Position numbers and translations under genes: made by a program
Source of the DNA: Ptychodera flava
Lineage: Eukaryota > Hemichordata > Enteropneusta > Ptychoderidae
DNA length: 64,000 nucleotides
Direction of reading: 5' to 3'
Assembly (NCBI RefSeq): GCF_041260155.1
Contig: NC_091931.1
Location: forward strand, 20,006,166-20,070,165
Notes under the pieces: model-generated
What the model was told of the DNA's origin: nothing
The model's database searches: none
What the model saw: only the letters and a program-made list of their open reading frames with translations
Part shown: one piece after another, positions 23,521 to 35,963 of the stretch
How the letters are laid out: each line of letters opens with the position of its first letter
Position numbering within the stretch: the first letter of the stretch is position 1

Positions 23521-24203
23521 TGAAATAACCGTCCTGCTATTACTCGTCTAGTATATCTACAAAACACAACGTTCAAGTTGTCGCACCCAGGTCTGGTAAA
23601 ACTTAAGATATTGCTATCGCATTACGTCCGAATTTATGGAATATTTTAAAGTTATTACGGAATCTTTACCAATCAAATGCAATAAATTTTACCTAAATAA
23701 GTCAATTAAAACGACAACAACAACAGTAAACAATAACACAACAACAACAACAAATAAAGATAACTGTCGAGGTTTTATCATTATTCACGTTAACGACATT
23801 GAAGTAGCTTAAATTTGAATGTTAGACATTGTAAGAGTTTACATGTGCGCGCGTCTAGCTAAACTTACAGTGTTCATAACATAAAGAATCTCATCCTTGT
23901 CATATATATAGTCACTCCTGTCACAGTACCTGAGGAGATCTATGGCATGGTCCAACAACGTGAACTTTTTGGTGAACTTTTTTCACCTTCTCAGAACCAT
24001 TCCCCTGTTGCTGTTTAATACACAGAGTTGAAATAAACACAGCGAAACCAAATTAACCAAATTAAATCACAGTCCTTGTTCTCGGGGTATTTTTCCAAGC
24101 ATAAGCTTACATCATGTCAGAGAAAACGTAAGTTCTGAAATGTTGGCTAGATAAGATATCCGCAAGGCCAAGCTTTAAGTGCGCACTATTGGCACAATAT
24201 AGG
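23521..24203. other. Intergenic, nothing recognised
   Basis: AT-rich, with an ACAACA-rich stretch near 23705-23760. It lies between the SPRY/NHR gene and ZDHHC23, which are divergently transcribed, so promoters of either gene may be here; no motif is convincing. Confidence 0.45.
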
Positions 24204-24335
24204 CACAGTCACCTGTGGTCTATTCCGCTCTGCGTCTAGCACCCCATAGACGTGTGTACATATGCCTGAGAAGAATATGTACACACGTCTATGGGGCGCA
24301 TAGACGCAGAGCGGAATAGACCACAGGTGACTGTG
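24204..24335. mobile_element. hAT-like palindromic MITE, CACAGTCACCTGTGG family, copy 1
   Basis: 132 bp, almost fully palindromic (CACAGTCACCTGTGGTCTAT ... its complement), with a 7-bp direct flank repeat ATATAGG. A longer relative is at 44332-44517. It lies 232 bp upstream of the ZDHHC23 start codon. Confidence 0.9.
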
Positions 24336-24567
24336 ATATAGGCTATAGCCTACGCACTGACTAAATGCAAGGCCTCGGCTCGGATAGTTTATTATCAAGG
24401 CAAAAGGAAATGATGACCGTTTCCATTTATCAATAATAACTACCGTTTAGGTATACCCCAGTCCTCAATGCGTAGCTTGTGTGTTATGAGATACAGGGCA
24501 ACAATGTATGTCAGGTCGTTTGAGGTGAAAGTCTATATTATGATTAACTTGGGGAGTCATTTCCAAT

Positions 24568-24692
24568 ATGGCCGCCAATGAAGAATCCGGTGAACCACTG
24601 TGTTGTTGTGAATACAAAAACGTCAACGGTGAAAAGAGCCACGTCCTTGCAGTTCTGTGTGACTGTGAGGCTGTAGATGATACTTGCGACAG
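24568..24692 (+). CDS. ZDHHC23: ZDHHC23 exon 1 (Cys-rich N-terminus)
   Basis: 125 nt from ATG to donor ACAG|GTACGT, phase 2. It encodes [20 protein letters not shown] then [20 protein letters not shown]. It was found from the family pattern and is easily missed because it is short and about 5 kb from exon 2. Confidence 0.9.
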
Positions 24693-27600
24693 GTACGTTC
24701 TAAAATGACCAGTCAGGGAGCTCTGTTTTCGACAGTAGCTTAACCACAAATACATCTGCACTCGATAGCTACCAATACCATTCGTATAGCAACGCGTATT
24801 GCTGCGGATCCGTAGCCCTATACCACTCCCTTTGCTGTTGTTGTGTTGGGGGAGTGGGGAGTAGTGGTGAGCAAAAGGAGTGTTAGGGCTACGGATCCGC
24901 AGTAACCATTCGTATCGCCTTGACAATTGTGTATCCAATCTCTTGCCGTAATAACGGCTGCGCCACTCCCTAACGAGAACCAACCGACAGGTGCCGCCAA
25001 ATGGTAAATTTTATCCATTTCGCAAAATCATCACAAAACATGTTTTGAAGGCTGATATACCGATTTTACTTATTTTTTTACCTTGACCTAAAATTTTGAG
25101 GGGAAAGTAGAGCTGTTCGTAACTACCCTCCCGCTGGCATACACAGGAAATGTGCCCTCCTACTGAATGTTGATGTCCACTGCCCTCCAGTATCTATGGT
25201 CTGCCCGCTCCCCACAACAATGCAAGCTCCCCACTGCCCTCTCCCTACTACTGAAATCCCCTATTTACCACTAGATGTCCATAGGCAACCCAGATTAACG
25301 CAAAACCGTGCGAGCAGCTAGCAGAATACCTTCGAAGATTAATGCTCCCCTCTAATAAAGGCTCTAAGTTCTATCATCAAACACGGCTTCCCCTCCCTCT
25401 ACGTATTTTCCGTAGGGCTACCCACTGTCAAAAATTTTCTCCCCCCCCCCCCCCCTTACTGGAAATAATGAAATTTCTTCCCCACCAACAGCAAATATCA
25501 ATTTTTCTCCCAGCCCTGTGATTAGTTTTGAAATTTGCCCGCCCCTCAAAAACTGCGCATGAACACCTCTTTGCACGAACAGCTCAATTGGCGGCACTTG
25601 ACCAACGTCTAGAGGAGTGGTAGGACTGCAGATAGTGGGAATCCCTGCCATTGGTACTACCATAGGCAAGACTGAAGATAAGTGGACACAAAGAACTTTG
25701 GTTTGAATTGTAAAATTCCTTTTACATCGCCACCGAAGGTGCAGGTGTGTCCATTATTAAACTGCAGTCCGTCCCCTTCCATTTGTTTTTTTTTTTTTTG
25801 GGGGGGGGGGGAGCAGTTCAAGTTCTATACAATGGAAGGCACACACAAGCTTTGTGTACAAAATGGGGAGGGCTGGCACTGTATACTTTGTGCACATCTT
25901 CATCGCCTCCAAATGTTTGTGGACGTGAAAATTTCGTTACGGAATGCTGAAAAGGACGTAGAGTTGATGCCACAAAGATTTCATACTGATGGCCTGCCGT
26001 TTTTGATTTGGACTCAACAGTAGTGGTGAAAGGTTTACATGAAAGGATAGGCGGAGGGGACATATCCCTATTCTACCCAAAATTCAATCCAGCTAGATGA
26101 CAATAAAGGCCTTTGGACAATACCTATTCACAGCCCCTCCACCAAACTGTGCTAGAACTACAATGTGAATTCAGTTTCAGATACAGTGAAACCTGTCTGT
26201 TAAGGACACCTTCAGGAATGGAACAAGTATCCTTGATATAATAGGGTCCTTAATAGGCATGTGAAATTCTATTCGAAGAGTAACGTTTGGTTTGATGAAT
26301 CTGACCTAAATAAAGAGGTGTCTTGATTAGATAGGTGTCTGTAAGGACAGGATTCACTGTACACATAGGGGGCTGCCCACGTACGCGTCCCAAGGGAGGG
26401 TAGGTGTTTTGTTGTATTGCTAATGTAGGTTTATTTTACCAACCTTTGGTGTTTTGGTGTTAACTTAGCACTGCCCTTGACAATCTTGCGTTAACGTTTT
26501 ATCACCATGCTGCATCTATTATCTGAAGAGTTTGATCGCGTAATGCGCCAAAGCGAGCAAGGGTAAATTACTAATCTGTGGACGCTGTCATCAGGTTATC
26601 ACCGGATTAACTTTGGCAAAGTCAACATCGAACGCACCAGCAAGGCATTACAGAAGAAAGGGGAGAAACTTTCATAAGTCATGTCCAGAGGTGATCCGTA
26701 AAACTAGAGGACACTTTATATTCATGATTTCATAAACAAACAGAAGGCAAAATAAACTTGAACATTCATTTGTAAACGAACAGGCCTGAAAGGAGGACCT
26801 CCCATGAAAACGTGGTATGTGTTCAACGCACCTTGCTAACGTATCAGAGGTGTGTTTGAACTCTTCCGGCCGGCCCGGCAAAAATGACATTGGTCGACGT
26901 GTCTAACACCGAATCGAACTTAACCAGACTCCATGGGTATACTAAACATTTCCGTGAAGGTCAAGAACAAGAACGAAAAAGGCTTAATTAAATCATGTTC
27001 ACTTTCAGCTTTTCATTTTATCAATCGTGTTCTTGCAGTACGGTATTAGGCACTTTCGTATTTGTCTTTTTTTGCAAATTACAAAACAAGGTATGTTTTA
27101 CATACGATGTAAGTTTTAGAGTGATTATGTCATGTGCCGTTCGGTTGTGTGCTCATGGAGCTATTTGGTAGCTCGGTGGTGTACTAGACAATACAAGCAG
27201 GGTTGTCAGTTGGTGACTGCGACCTTGCCTACAGATTTAACACCATGGTATTTTGCTTTAAATTTTCAGTTGACCCCATGTGCAAGAAGAGCGTGGTATT
27301 CTCTCTGTAAATCAAGAAGCATTTCGGACATCTACAACATTACTAGCTACACAGCTCAAAATTAATTCTCGGAAACAGGACTGGAACAGTTGTCAAGCTG
27401 GATTTTGCAAGGTACAATGTAGCTAAACTTAGGAAACCGGCTTTTCTTTCTTAGAAAGCATGCAATGTACTTCGTACTGCTTATGCTCCTTGGGCCTGAG
27501 ACTTTCGCCCTCTCGACCATAAAGGTCAGTGAGCTATCAAGAACTTGATAGTTTAGTCGAACGAATCTGTCTATATTTTGACGCATTAATCTATCAATCC

Positions 27601-30600
27601 TTATACTTAACTACCTAATGCATCAAACCAGGGTCACAGTCAAATTCTTAGGGCGTTTACGATGGGCAGACAATGAGTGTCGCGGAATGTTTTCACTAGT
27701 TTTGAAACTAATAAAATAACTGGTCAACAGTGCGTCTTTGCATATCAAATAGAGTTTTACATCCTCCAATGTAAAGTTGTTTTATACAAAAACACATTTA
27801 TGAGAAAGCGGGCGTGCAAGGGAAAGACACTGTGAGGGAGATCAACAGCTGGGTGCAAAAAAGTGTTTTTCTCCCCGACAGTATAGTCACACATGATACA
27901 GTAGATAGTTGTTATATCATGCATTTTAAAGGGTGTCCAAACATTGACATAAAAAGATATGTCCAAAACATTTTGTTTATAGGTAATTATTATATAGTCA
28001 CGCAGGATTTCAGGCGGGTTCAAAACCTGACATAATAAGATATGATGCCCATGTTTTTTTTGGTTGTGTTTTTTTGAACTGACTGATTTGTCGTCTTTGC
28101 TATCGCCTAAACTTCCAAATTTTCATTTTTAAAATCTTAGACATATCTCCCCCAGACAATATCTCCCCAACGCACAGATCGACCTGGTTGGGTATGGCTG
28201 TGCTTCCAATATGTCTTCACAGTTTTACAAACATCTCGCCAAACATTCTCATTGTGCATTGGCCACGTCTTGAAGGTTAATTGTTAGTTAGAACGAATGA
28301 CATTAACTGAAGATATTTATTGGTCATATTAGGATGGAATATGTTGAACATGAAAGTACTTTTGCCGACTTGTCAGTTTTTATGCAACAAGCAGTGAGTT
28401 TCTCCCCTCAAACGTTGACCGGCCGTCGTCAACTTGAAAGCACAAAGATTGTTATATCCGTACTTATTGACAGTGCTGTGCATTCCCCTCGAACTTCATA
28501 TCACAAAGCATCTTGGTTATATTGCTTACCCGTATCAATCATGTGAGCTGAAATCAAACATTCTGAAGGCAAAAAGTTTCTAGTTCCGGCTTCCGGTCTG
28601 AGTGACCACATCAAGACACTGACTCCACAGCTTCGAACAGCGTTCTGTAGCCCAAAGAAGCAACCGACGAACCCATAAATTGAACTGTCCACGTTTCAAC
28701 ATGTTACAAAACTGCTGGCGTATGTAAAATTGGGAGTGTTTGTCAGAAAGTGGGTTTCTGTGGACATGGCTTTTAAGAGTTTCTCCCCTTTCTTCTGTTA
28801 TACCACGGTCCCTCTGTGGTTATACCTTGCTGGTGCATTCGTTGTTGACTTTGTCAAAGTTAATCCGGTGATTATCTTGTGACAGCGTCAACAGATTAGT
28901 AATTACCCTTGCTTGCTTTGGAGCATTAGGCAATCAAACGCATCAGATAATAGACGCAACACAGTGACAAAACTTCGCGTAAGATTGTCAAAGGACAAAT
29001 ACGTGACACGGCGAAGGAGAAAAAGAAATTGTTACAAAACCAGTGCTAACATAAGACCAAGACACCAAAGGTTGGCAGTATTCTTTATTGGCAGTACATA
29101 TCATAGTCAAACGTATTAAAATAAAATAAACCATAGCAAGAAGAACCCTGTGTTGAGCCCAAGACACCCCTACCCCCGCCCCTGCCCCTGGGGATGGACA
29201 TTTTGTGCAGCCCCTATGCTGTACACTGAATTACTACTGGCATATGAGCTAGCACTGCAGCTGTTGCAACATTTCCCAAGCTGAACAACCATACTGTCAC
29301 ATACTTATTCTTTCTTTTATGAATTTTATTTTTGTTAAAATCATTGTTTACACATTGCTGTAATCCACAATATCATTTCATGAACAAGTAACATTTTGAC
29401 ACCCTTATTCCCGATAAACAGGTCCACAATCACCATTGATAACAATGGCTTTGGGAAAGGGTTAATGCAGAGTTCAAGTAACTCCATATATCAGAAGCTT
29501 GATTAAAACAACACAGTAAAGTTGTACCTAAAAACAACAATGTCAAGGTTACCAAAGTTATTGTATTAAGAAATGACTTTGCCCTTACATTACAATAAAC
29601 CATATCCTTTCCACTTTCAGGTACATCAAGTGCCAACTGATTCCTCAGGAAAATTACTCAAAGGTTTGGGAAGTTGCGTGTGACAGATTGCGAATTCCAT
29701 GGTGTCTGGGTACCGGTGCCAAGAGAATAGATGAAGTCGCTGATGTCACAGCTCTTCCTGCAATTTTTGTCATCCCGTTGTCTCTCTACATAGCCTCCCT
29801 GCATTATTATTTGACATTTCTGGTGTTGCTTAGTCTTCCATCTGGTGCCTTGCTGTACTTCAGACAAATTTCCAGGCTCAAAATCAGAACTAGGTTTTTC
29901 TACCACTGGGGAATTATGTCTGTATTTTACATCGGGGCAGTTTTCTATGGATTAGTTGTCCCAATCGGCAGGATAGGGGAGTACGAAGTCACTGGGCTGA
30001 CACTGACAGTACTGCTGATGTTTGCAGCATTTCTTCTTTCAAAACGGAATCCTGGGATCATAAAAATGACTGATCAAATGAACCGGATGAATTCAACCGA
30101 CAAAGGGTCCCAGGTTGACGATTATTTACAGGGTCACAGACGTGGAGTCACTTTCATGTCTCGGACTAACAGCACGTCATTTGATCAATCAGGTGGTAGT
30201 GGAACAGAAAAAACTGAAAAGGAACATTCTTGTTCTGTAACACTTGACAGTATGAACAGAGACAATTGGTGTGAAATTTGTCAAACTTTCAAACCACCCA
30301 GAGCTGGTCACTGTAAAGTATGTGGACACTGTGTTCAGATGTTGGATCATCATTGTGTTTGGTAAGTAATATCTTTCAGAAAATATTGTACACATCTTGG
30401 TACCGTGATATCATCAGTGTTTATTGTGAGTTAGCCTTCTGTGATAAGGTCACATTAACAATTTCCACGTTGAATTTCAGGGAGAGTGAAATCAATATCC
30501 AGTGAACTTGTAATACTTTTGACTATCTACCACATAGTCCGTGAGAAATTATGTGTTATTCATTCAGTGCCTATCTGAACTCTGAGTGGTCTTTTTGGAT

Positions 30601-33600
30601 CTTATGCTACTCTTTGTTGGCATCAACTCAACTCTTAGGACATCAAATGCTCCCAGGGATGGCTCAATTTGGATTTCTTCAAATTAGCACAAAATTGTTG
30701 AACATTTCTAAATTTCTATTTTTGTCTTTTTTCTGAAAAATCCCTGTGAAATCGCTTTTCAAATAGCTTAAAATGGTATCCAGAGAGGTTGGCCAGTTGT
30801 GAGCTCAGCCAGAGCCCACATCAGCCATCTCAGCCAGTAGGGAGGTCAGCCAAGAGTAGTCGGCCACTTTTAAAAAACTGTAAGGGTACTGTAGCATATG
30901 ATTGCATTCACATTCTCATGAAATACAGAATTCTATATGCTCATGCCAGTTTGAAATTTTGGTTCTACACTTTCTTTTATTTTGTGGTTACTGTAGGTAA
31001 TATTCTGGAAACAGCACACAAGTGTTCACTCTGAACACATATGCGTAGGCCTACTGCCTGTTTCTGTGGACCTCCCATGAACGATTGAGATGTAAGCGCC
31101 ATTGTTTAATGGTAGTAAATCATAGGACTAAAGTTGCTTTCACTGAATATACCACATTGTGCGGCCGTTGTCATCGTGTTGTTAGGATTATATGTAAGAG
31201 TCCGACTGGCTGAGCCCGTACATGTAACTGGCTGACAACTTCAACAGGCCAAGCTCACAACTGGCTGGCTTCTCCAACTGGCTGAGCCCATAGCTGGCAG
31301 ACTTCTTTTTTATTCCTAAAAATGTTGGTTTGGTGTTTTGTAGTGAGCTCGATTCAAATCATTATGGAGCACATTCTGTGAATATTGAACGCCAGATTGA
31401 ATCAGGTAATTTTCATGACTTATTTCTGTGAAAAATCACAGGGAAGCAGTGTATCAGCTGTAAGGGCTCTTCTTTGAAGTTTAAAATTACATTAATACTG
31501 TACGTCATTTAAAGATACCTTTGTACTATTTTGGTAGTGGCCTTGCTCATAGCACAGGTGTTCCTTGAATTTAAACTTGGAAGAATAGTATGCGCTCCAC
31601 AAGTGAAAGACTTAAACTTTTGCTAAGACTTTGTTAAATGAAACTTTCTACCTTTTGATCACCAAATCAAGAATGAAAACTAGGGGTTACAAAGCAAAGT
31701 TATGAACTAGAGAAAGAAATTATCTAGCATATAATGCTGCCATTCAAAATGGCCACCATCCTTGTGTTAACTCTTTGGGGAAAAAAACATTTTTGAGTTT
31801 TGAAAACCTGAGATCATGGTGAAAATATTCTAACTCAAAGAGCTTTAACACTTTCACTGCGTAATTAATTTTTATACGTGCATTCCTGTGCGTAGTTTTC
31901 TATGGATATATGGCCTTATAAATATTGATTTACATGCAGTAGCTGTATCTTTGTAACTATACGTGTATTCGGGACAATTTTTTCAGTGAGTATTGCAATA
32001 TGACAGAGCATCATAAAAATGAACAAAATGTCACGTGACTCATCTGGAAGGTCACGTGATAATGGCGGCCATATTGGATTTGACAAAAAAATTCAAAAAA
32101 TGTTGCATTTTTTGATATTTCAATATATAAATGTATTATTTCTCAGCGTAACACTTAAAAAAATTCTACTTACATTATATTAACTCAAATTAAGCAGGGG
32201 GAACACATACTCTAAAACATATTCAACATAAAGGAGGTAAATATGCATATTTATTACAAGTTCATCTTCGAACAACAGGTATCATCTGACATTCAAAAGA
32301 GAGATATATTATATAGGGTATATGCTTATATACTTGTAGCTAGTCCGATGTGTAATTGTCACTGATAGATTGATGTCGTACAACATCCACAGGATACCCA
32401 ATCGACATTTGTGACGTTGGTCACCAACCCTTTGTAGCACTTTCCTCTCAGCATGCTCAGCTGGCCTACCTTTCTGTCTTGCTTGCAATCTCCGTCTTTG
32501 CTCAACTGGTTCGGGAACATATTCAAGTTCGGTATTAGAGTTATTATTTGAAATTTGACTTCCGCTATCTCCGTCGAGTTCAGTTTCACGATCTGTGACA
32601 ATTCCACTATCACTGTCCAGAAAAACATGCTCAAGGGCTTAGTCAGTGTTAAAATGTGCCCGCGTCGCCATTTTTAAATACCCCTTGACAGAAAAATAAC
32701 AACTGATCACACGATCCTTACAAATTACGGCGGAGAAATGACCGAGTATAGCGGCATTTGTTTACAAATTTGGCGCGCATGCTCATTTAGGTTTGACCTC
32801 TACCTCGTACGCTACACTAGGCTTGAGGAAATAGTCAACAAACATGATGTAGATCAGACAAAGCCAACGTATATCGAACGCATATAAACACGCATACGTT
32901 CTTGGCGCGTTTACGCGCCTCCCGCAGTCTGGCCGTTGGCGCAGAATGCGCCCTCCCGCGGTGAAAGTGTTAAAATGAGCCATCACATGTGGTAGATGAG
33001 AATAGAATTGTAAAATTTGAGAGACCCATTATCTGTCCGAAAGGCGCGTTCTACTTTAAGTTCATGGTGATTGGAATTAATTCACATGCCTGTCCATGAA
33101 AAATTGGAAGAAATTATAGCTTTACATATTATAATAACCTCACTTTGATTTGATGTACTGGATTGACCTCACTTCGATTTGATGTACTGGATTTTTGAAT
33201 CTGTTGAAAATGATGAAATCTGATTCAAGTGAATAAGTGATATTTGTACACGGTATCGGCTCATGCCTGATGTCAACAAGCGTTTGAAACAATATCACAG
33301 ATCAGACCCATTGATCCATATCCACAGATTGGTAATCAAGTTTTACAATTCCTGCATTGTTGTGTCAAACTGTCTGACCCAGAAAATTCAAATTGCAAGA
33401 TGTCAATTCAGACTAAAAAGTGACACAGTGGGGTCTTTGTTACATAGCTGTGTGAGCATACAGTGCTTGTCTACAATTCTTTAACATTAACTCAAGTGCT
33501 GAGATAAGGCCTTTCATGTCATGACATAAAGTACTGCAAACCATTCTACCTCCTGTAACCCATATGTTGACACGGTGGAAAATCTAGCTATGTGTATTAA

Positions 33601-35891
33601 ATGAAGATCAAACGGTGCATATTTTGACTTTTGAGACCCAAAGTTAAAATATGCACATTCCAGTAGAATGTGTCATAGGTTACTTTAGGTCAGATTTGAA
33701 TTGACTGGGAGAGAACCTTTGCCTACAGTTCAATTTCCAGTACAATGACAGTTCAGCCTGCTACTAGTCTGGTTTCACATACTTTATGATGGTGAATTAG
33801 TCAAAAAATATAAATGTGCTGACAGCTGGAGGCTGCAGAGATAGATAATCTCAACAGTATAAGTGAATTGGGATTATGGCATTTCTTTGTAACTTCTGGT
33901 TGCAGTATTAAGGTAGAACGTGCCTCGGGGACAGATATTCAGACTCTCAAACTTTTACAATTCTTTTCTGATCTATCACTTGTAATGATTCATTTTAAAG
34001 CTCTTGGTGTAAGAAAACTTTTTACTTGCCTAGTTTTTCAAAATTTGAAAATTTATTTTTCTCCATAGAGTTAACACAAGGATGGCGGCCATTTTGATTT
34101 TTAAATATCGGTAAATCTTGGGTTATTTGTTTCTCTAGTACCAAATTTGCAAATTGTTACTCTTGATTTTGAAAGAGAATGGTTGAAAGATTCCCTAAGG
34201 AGAGTTTAGCAAAAGTTTAAATCTTTCGATTTCAAGGCGCATACTACCCACACCTAGACAATGTCACATGTAATATAAACTTTGATGTGATATAACTGGA
34301 AAATATTCTTTCCAGTTCTGTAAGTGTTTGACTACATCACCAAAATTAGTTTGATCTTCACAAATTGTTTTCAAAGGTGACTTGGGACCTGTGTACTGGA
34401 AAATGGGTGAGAGAGTGAACTTTGGTGTAATGATGTATTTCTATGTTTTCTGTTTCCCCAGGATTGATAGCTGTGTAGGATCAGAAAACCACAGGTCATT
34501 CCTCTGTTCTTTGATCCTTCTTGTCATTGTTGGAATTTGGGGCTCATATGTCAGTCTTCAAACTGTTTGCACTTACCAGGGTGTCAACCACATGTATGTA
34601 CCGCACTTTGACTGTCAGCATGTCTATCAGTCTCAGAGGTGAGTGATTCCATAAGTACTTATATTTGCTCTGAGAGAAATGTTTTCTGAGATTTGAAACT
34701 CAAGACTGTGATCAAACACATGCATAGTCTGTAGAAGCACTTATTATTCACAGGATTGTAATTTTGTTTTGTTTGCTGAGAGATGTATCTTAACAATTAA
34801 ATCCCAGTCACAGAGAGAATAAGAGATTCAATCATTTAGTCAGTAAATTTAAATCACAGTTATGTCAAAACACGTCTCAAACATCAAAATGGTTCAGACA
34901 TACATGTACCTGTGAAAATGAATTGCTTTCACTTGGTAACCAGAGTGTATACCAAGACATGTTTTTCTTTTAATATTCTGGTACTGCTTCATTTTTGACT
35001 TTCACTTTTTTGCCTGGACCAGCCAATTTTACTCTTTATGTAGCAGATTTGAATTTGAATCGTCTCTGCAGTATTCAGAACAGTAGTGCCCAGAACTCCA
35101 GGGTCTACGGCATGACTAGTAAAATAGACTGTAGAACTACTAAATGTGTGTGTGATATTTGTCATGGTGATCATCAAAAACTGAACAGATTTGCTGACTC
35201 ATTCAATTTCTTGTTCAGTATTTAGTCTCTCAGTGCTTTTCAGATAGGGAAAACATACCTTTCTTCAGATTGTTGCACAGGAATCATCCTTAAATTTGCT
35301 GTATGCATATTTTACCTGGTGTGGCAAACAAACGAACAGCCAGGATAGTTTCTTTGTGTGGAGTTATACAGCACTACAACATGCCATGCTTCTCTTGAAG
35401 GCTTGTACCATTGTTATTGGCAGTGTTCAATGCCAATTGTATTCTTTTACAGCAATTTTACTCTTTTACTGGCAACTTTACTCTTTTACTGCCAACTATA
35501 CTCTTTTCCTGCAAAGTTTTTCACTGTTCGTGTGTGCATATCATTAGAAATCTTTACGGATGAACTCTTATGATGTATATTAATATTCTGACCTAATTTG
35601 TACCTACATTGTTTGATTGTCGCTCTACAGCATTAATGATGTTTCTTTATAACTTTTTTCTCTTTTTTCCCTACCAGGACAGCATTGATATTTACATCCA
35701 TCTTGTACACTTCAGCCGTGGTGATTGGATTCACAGCTCTTTTTCTCCAACAAAGCTACCTGGTATGCACCGGCATAACTTACAGAGAGTACAGGTTTCA
35801 AGATTACACATACTACAGCAAGAATTATGCAAAAAATCTCATGAATTTCGTTTTCAAGAGAAAGAACTCAAACCGTAGAATAGAAATTTAG
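24568..35891 (+). CDS. ZDHHC23: Palmitoyltransferase ZDHHC23-like, complete, four exons
   Basis: DHHC enzymes transfer palmitate from acyl-CoA to cysteines of target proteins at Golgi or plasma membranes. Exons: 24568-24692, 29621-30361, 34462-34638, 35678-35891; all GT-AG with matching phases, 418 residues, close to human ZDHHC23 as I recall it (about 409). N-terminus: Cys-rich [14 protein letters not shown] and [13 protein letters not shown], as in ZDHHC23. Residues ~65-165 start [13 protein letters not shown] and hold hydrophobic segments ([50 protein letters not shown]). The Cys-rich domain is at 258-289, with the catalytic D-H-H-C at 284-287. After it come INSCVG-like [13 protein letters not shown] and two more membrane segments, ending NSNRRIEI. 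The start has A at -3 and G at +4 and opens [13 protein letters not shown]. Intron 1 holds a 2.8-kb inverted-repeat element; intron 2 holds nested MITEs. Confidence 0.93.
24803..24900. repeat. Short inverted repeat (TGCGGATCCGTAGCCCTA)
   Basis: Arms TGCGGATCCGTAGCCCTA (24803-24820) and its complement (24883-24900) around a ~60-bp loop, flanked by a direct ACCATTCGTAT repeat. It lies 110 bp inside ZDHHC23 intron 1. Confidence 0.75.
25440..26384. other. Intron 1 sequence with C- and G-runs, nothing recognised
   Basis: It contains a C-run near 25440 and a T-run then G-run near 25788-25812. The overlapping open frames show no recognisable domain or splice support. Confidence 0.5.
26385..29185. 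mobile_element. Long-terminal-inverted-repeat DNA element in ZDHHC23 intron 1
   Basis: Arms of about 300-450 bp (about 26385-26690 and 28745-29185) are inverted and diverged, sharing CACCGGATTAACTTTG, TGCACCAGCAAGG-like and AGAAGAAAGGGGAGAAACT words. The middle (about 2 kb) shows no recognisable transposase. Ends are approximate. Confidence 0.72.
29621..30361 (+). CDS. ZDHHC23: ZDHHC23 exon 2 (membrane segments and DHHC domain)
   Basis: 741 nt, acceptor CTTTCCACTTTCAG, donor TTTG|GTAAGT. It opens [20 protein letters not shown] and ends with [20 protein letters not shown] and [12 protein letters not shown], a full zinc-binding CRD with the catalytic cysteine. Confidence 0.97.
30780..31310. 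repeat. Diverged inverted repeat (GGCTGAGC / GCTCAGCC)
   Basis: GCCAGTTGTGAGCTCAGCC words near 30790-30850 recur in inverted form near 31200-31300 (CACAACTGGCTGGC). Probably an old fold-back element in ZDHHC23 intron 2. Limits are approximate. Confidence 0.5.
31587..33057 (-). mobile_element. M1 MITE copy 3, split by a nested TTAA element
   Basis: Left part TAGTATGCGCTCCACAAG ... (31587-31848) and right part 32970-33057 ending GAAAGGCGCGTTCTACTTT make one M1 copy in reverse orientation. It is interrupted at a TTAA by the 1,121-bp element 31849-32969. It carries AAAATGGCCACCATCC, a diverged form of the family's internal motif. Confidence 0.88.
31849..32969. mobile_element. piggyBac-like non-autonomous element nested in M1
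   Basis: 1,121 bp with 13-bp ends CACTTTCACTGCG and its near complement CGCGGTGAAAGTG, flanked by TTAA on both sides. A minus-strand stretch near 32460-32640 reads as an acidic [19 protein letters not shown]-like frame followed by a basic stretch. That could be the relic of a transposase N-terminus, but no catalytic domain is seen. Confidence 0.82.
33912..34248 (+). mobile_element. M1 MITE copy 4
   Basis: GGTAGAACGTGCCTCGGGG to AGGCGCATACTACC. The left flank is TTAA; the right one is lost. It carries ATGGCGGCCATTTTGA. Located 214 bp upstream of ZDHHC23 exon 3. Confidence 0.9.
34462..34638 (+). CDS. ZDHHC23: ZDHHC23 exon 3
   Basis: 177 nt, acceptor TTTCCCCAG, donor AGAG|GTGAGT. It encodes [20 protein letters not shown] then [16 protein letters not shown] and a luminal-type loop. 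It completes the DHHC domain (W-I-[ND]-S-C-V-G). Confidence 0.97.
35678..35891 (+). CDS. ZDHHC23: ZDHHC23 exon 4, terminal
   Basis: 214 nt, acceptor TTTTTTCCCTACCAG, stop TAG at 35889-35891. It encodes the last membrane segment ([20 protein letters not shown]) and a basic tail ending [12 protein letters not shown] reversed M1 MITE begins about 70 bp downstream and contains an AATAAA. Confidence 0.94.
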
Positions 35892-35963
35892 AAACATAGT
35901 ACAAGGGCCATTCCACTGACTGTCAAACTTCTTTCGTCTTAATTATGCACCATTGTTTTTATA

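Noticed and set aside
24465-25018. Two overlapping minus-strand open frames opposite ZDHHC23 exon 1
   Set aside because: No domain, and they run across a short inverted repeat; the plus strand carries the ZDHHC23 N-terminus there.
25682-26063. Open frames on both strands in ZDHHC23 intron 1
   Set aside because: No recognisable domain or codon signal, overlapping G- and T-runs, and no splice context.
32359-32634. Minus-strand 91-residue open frame
   Set aside because: It lies inside the TTAA-flanked element at 31849-32969; the more transposase-like composition is in another frame and no catalytic region exists.
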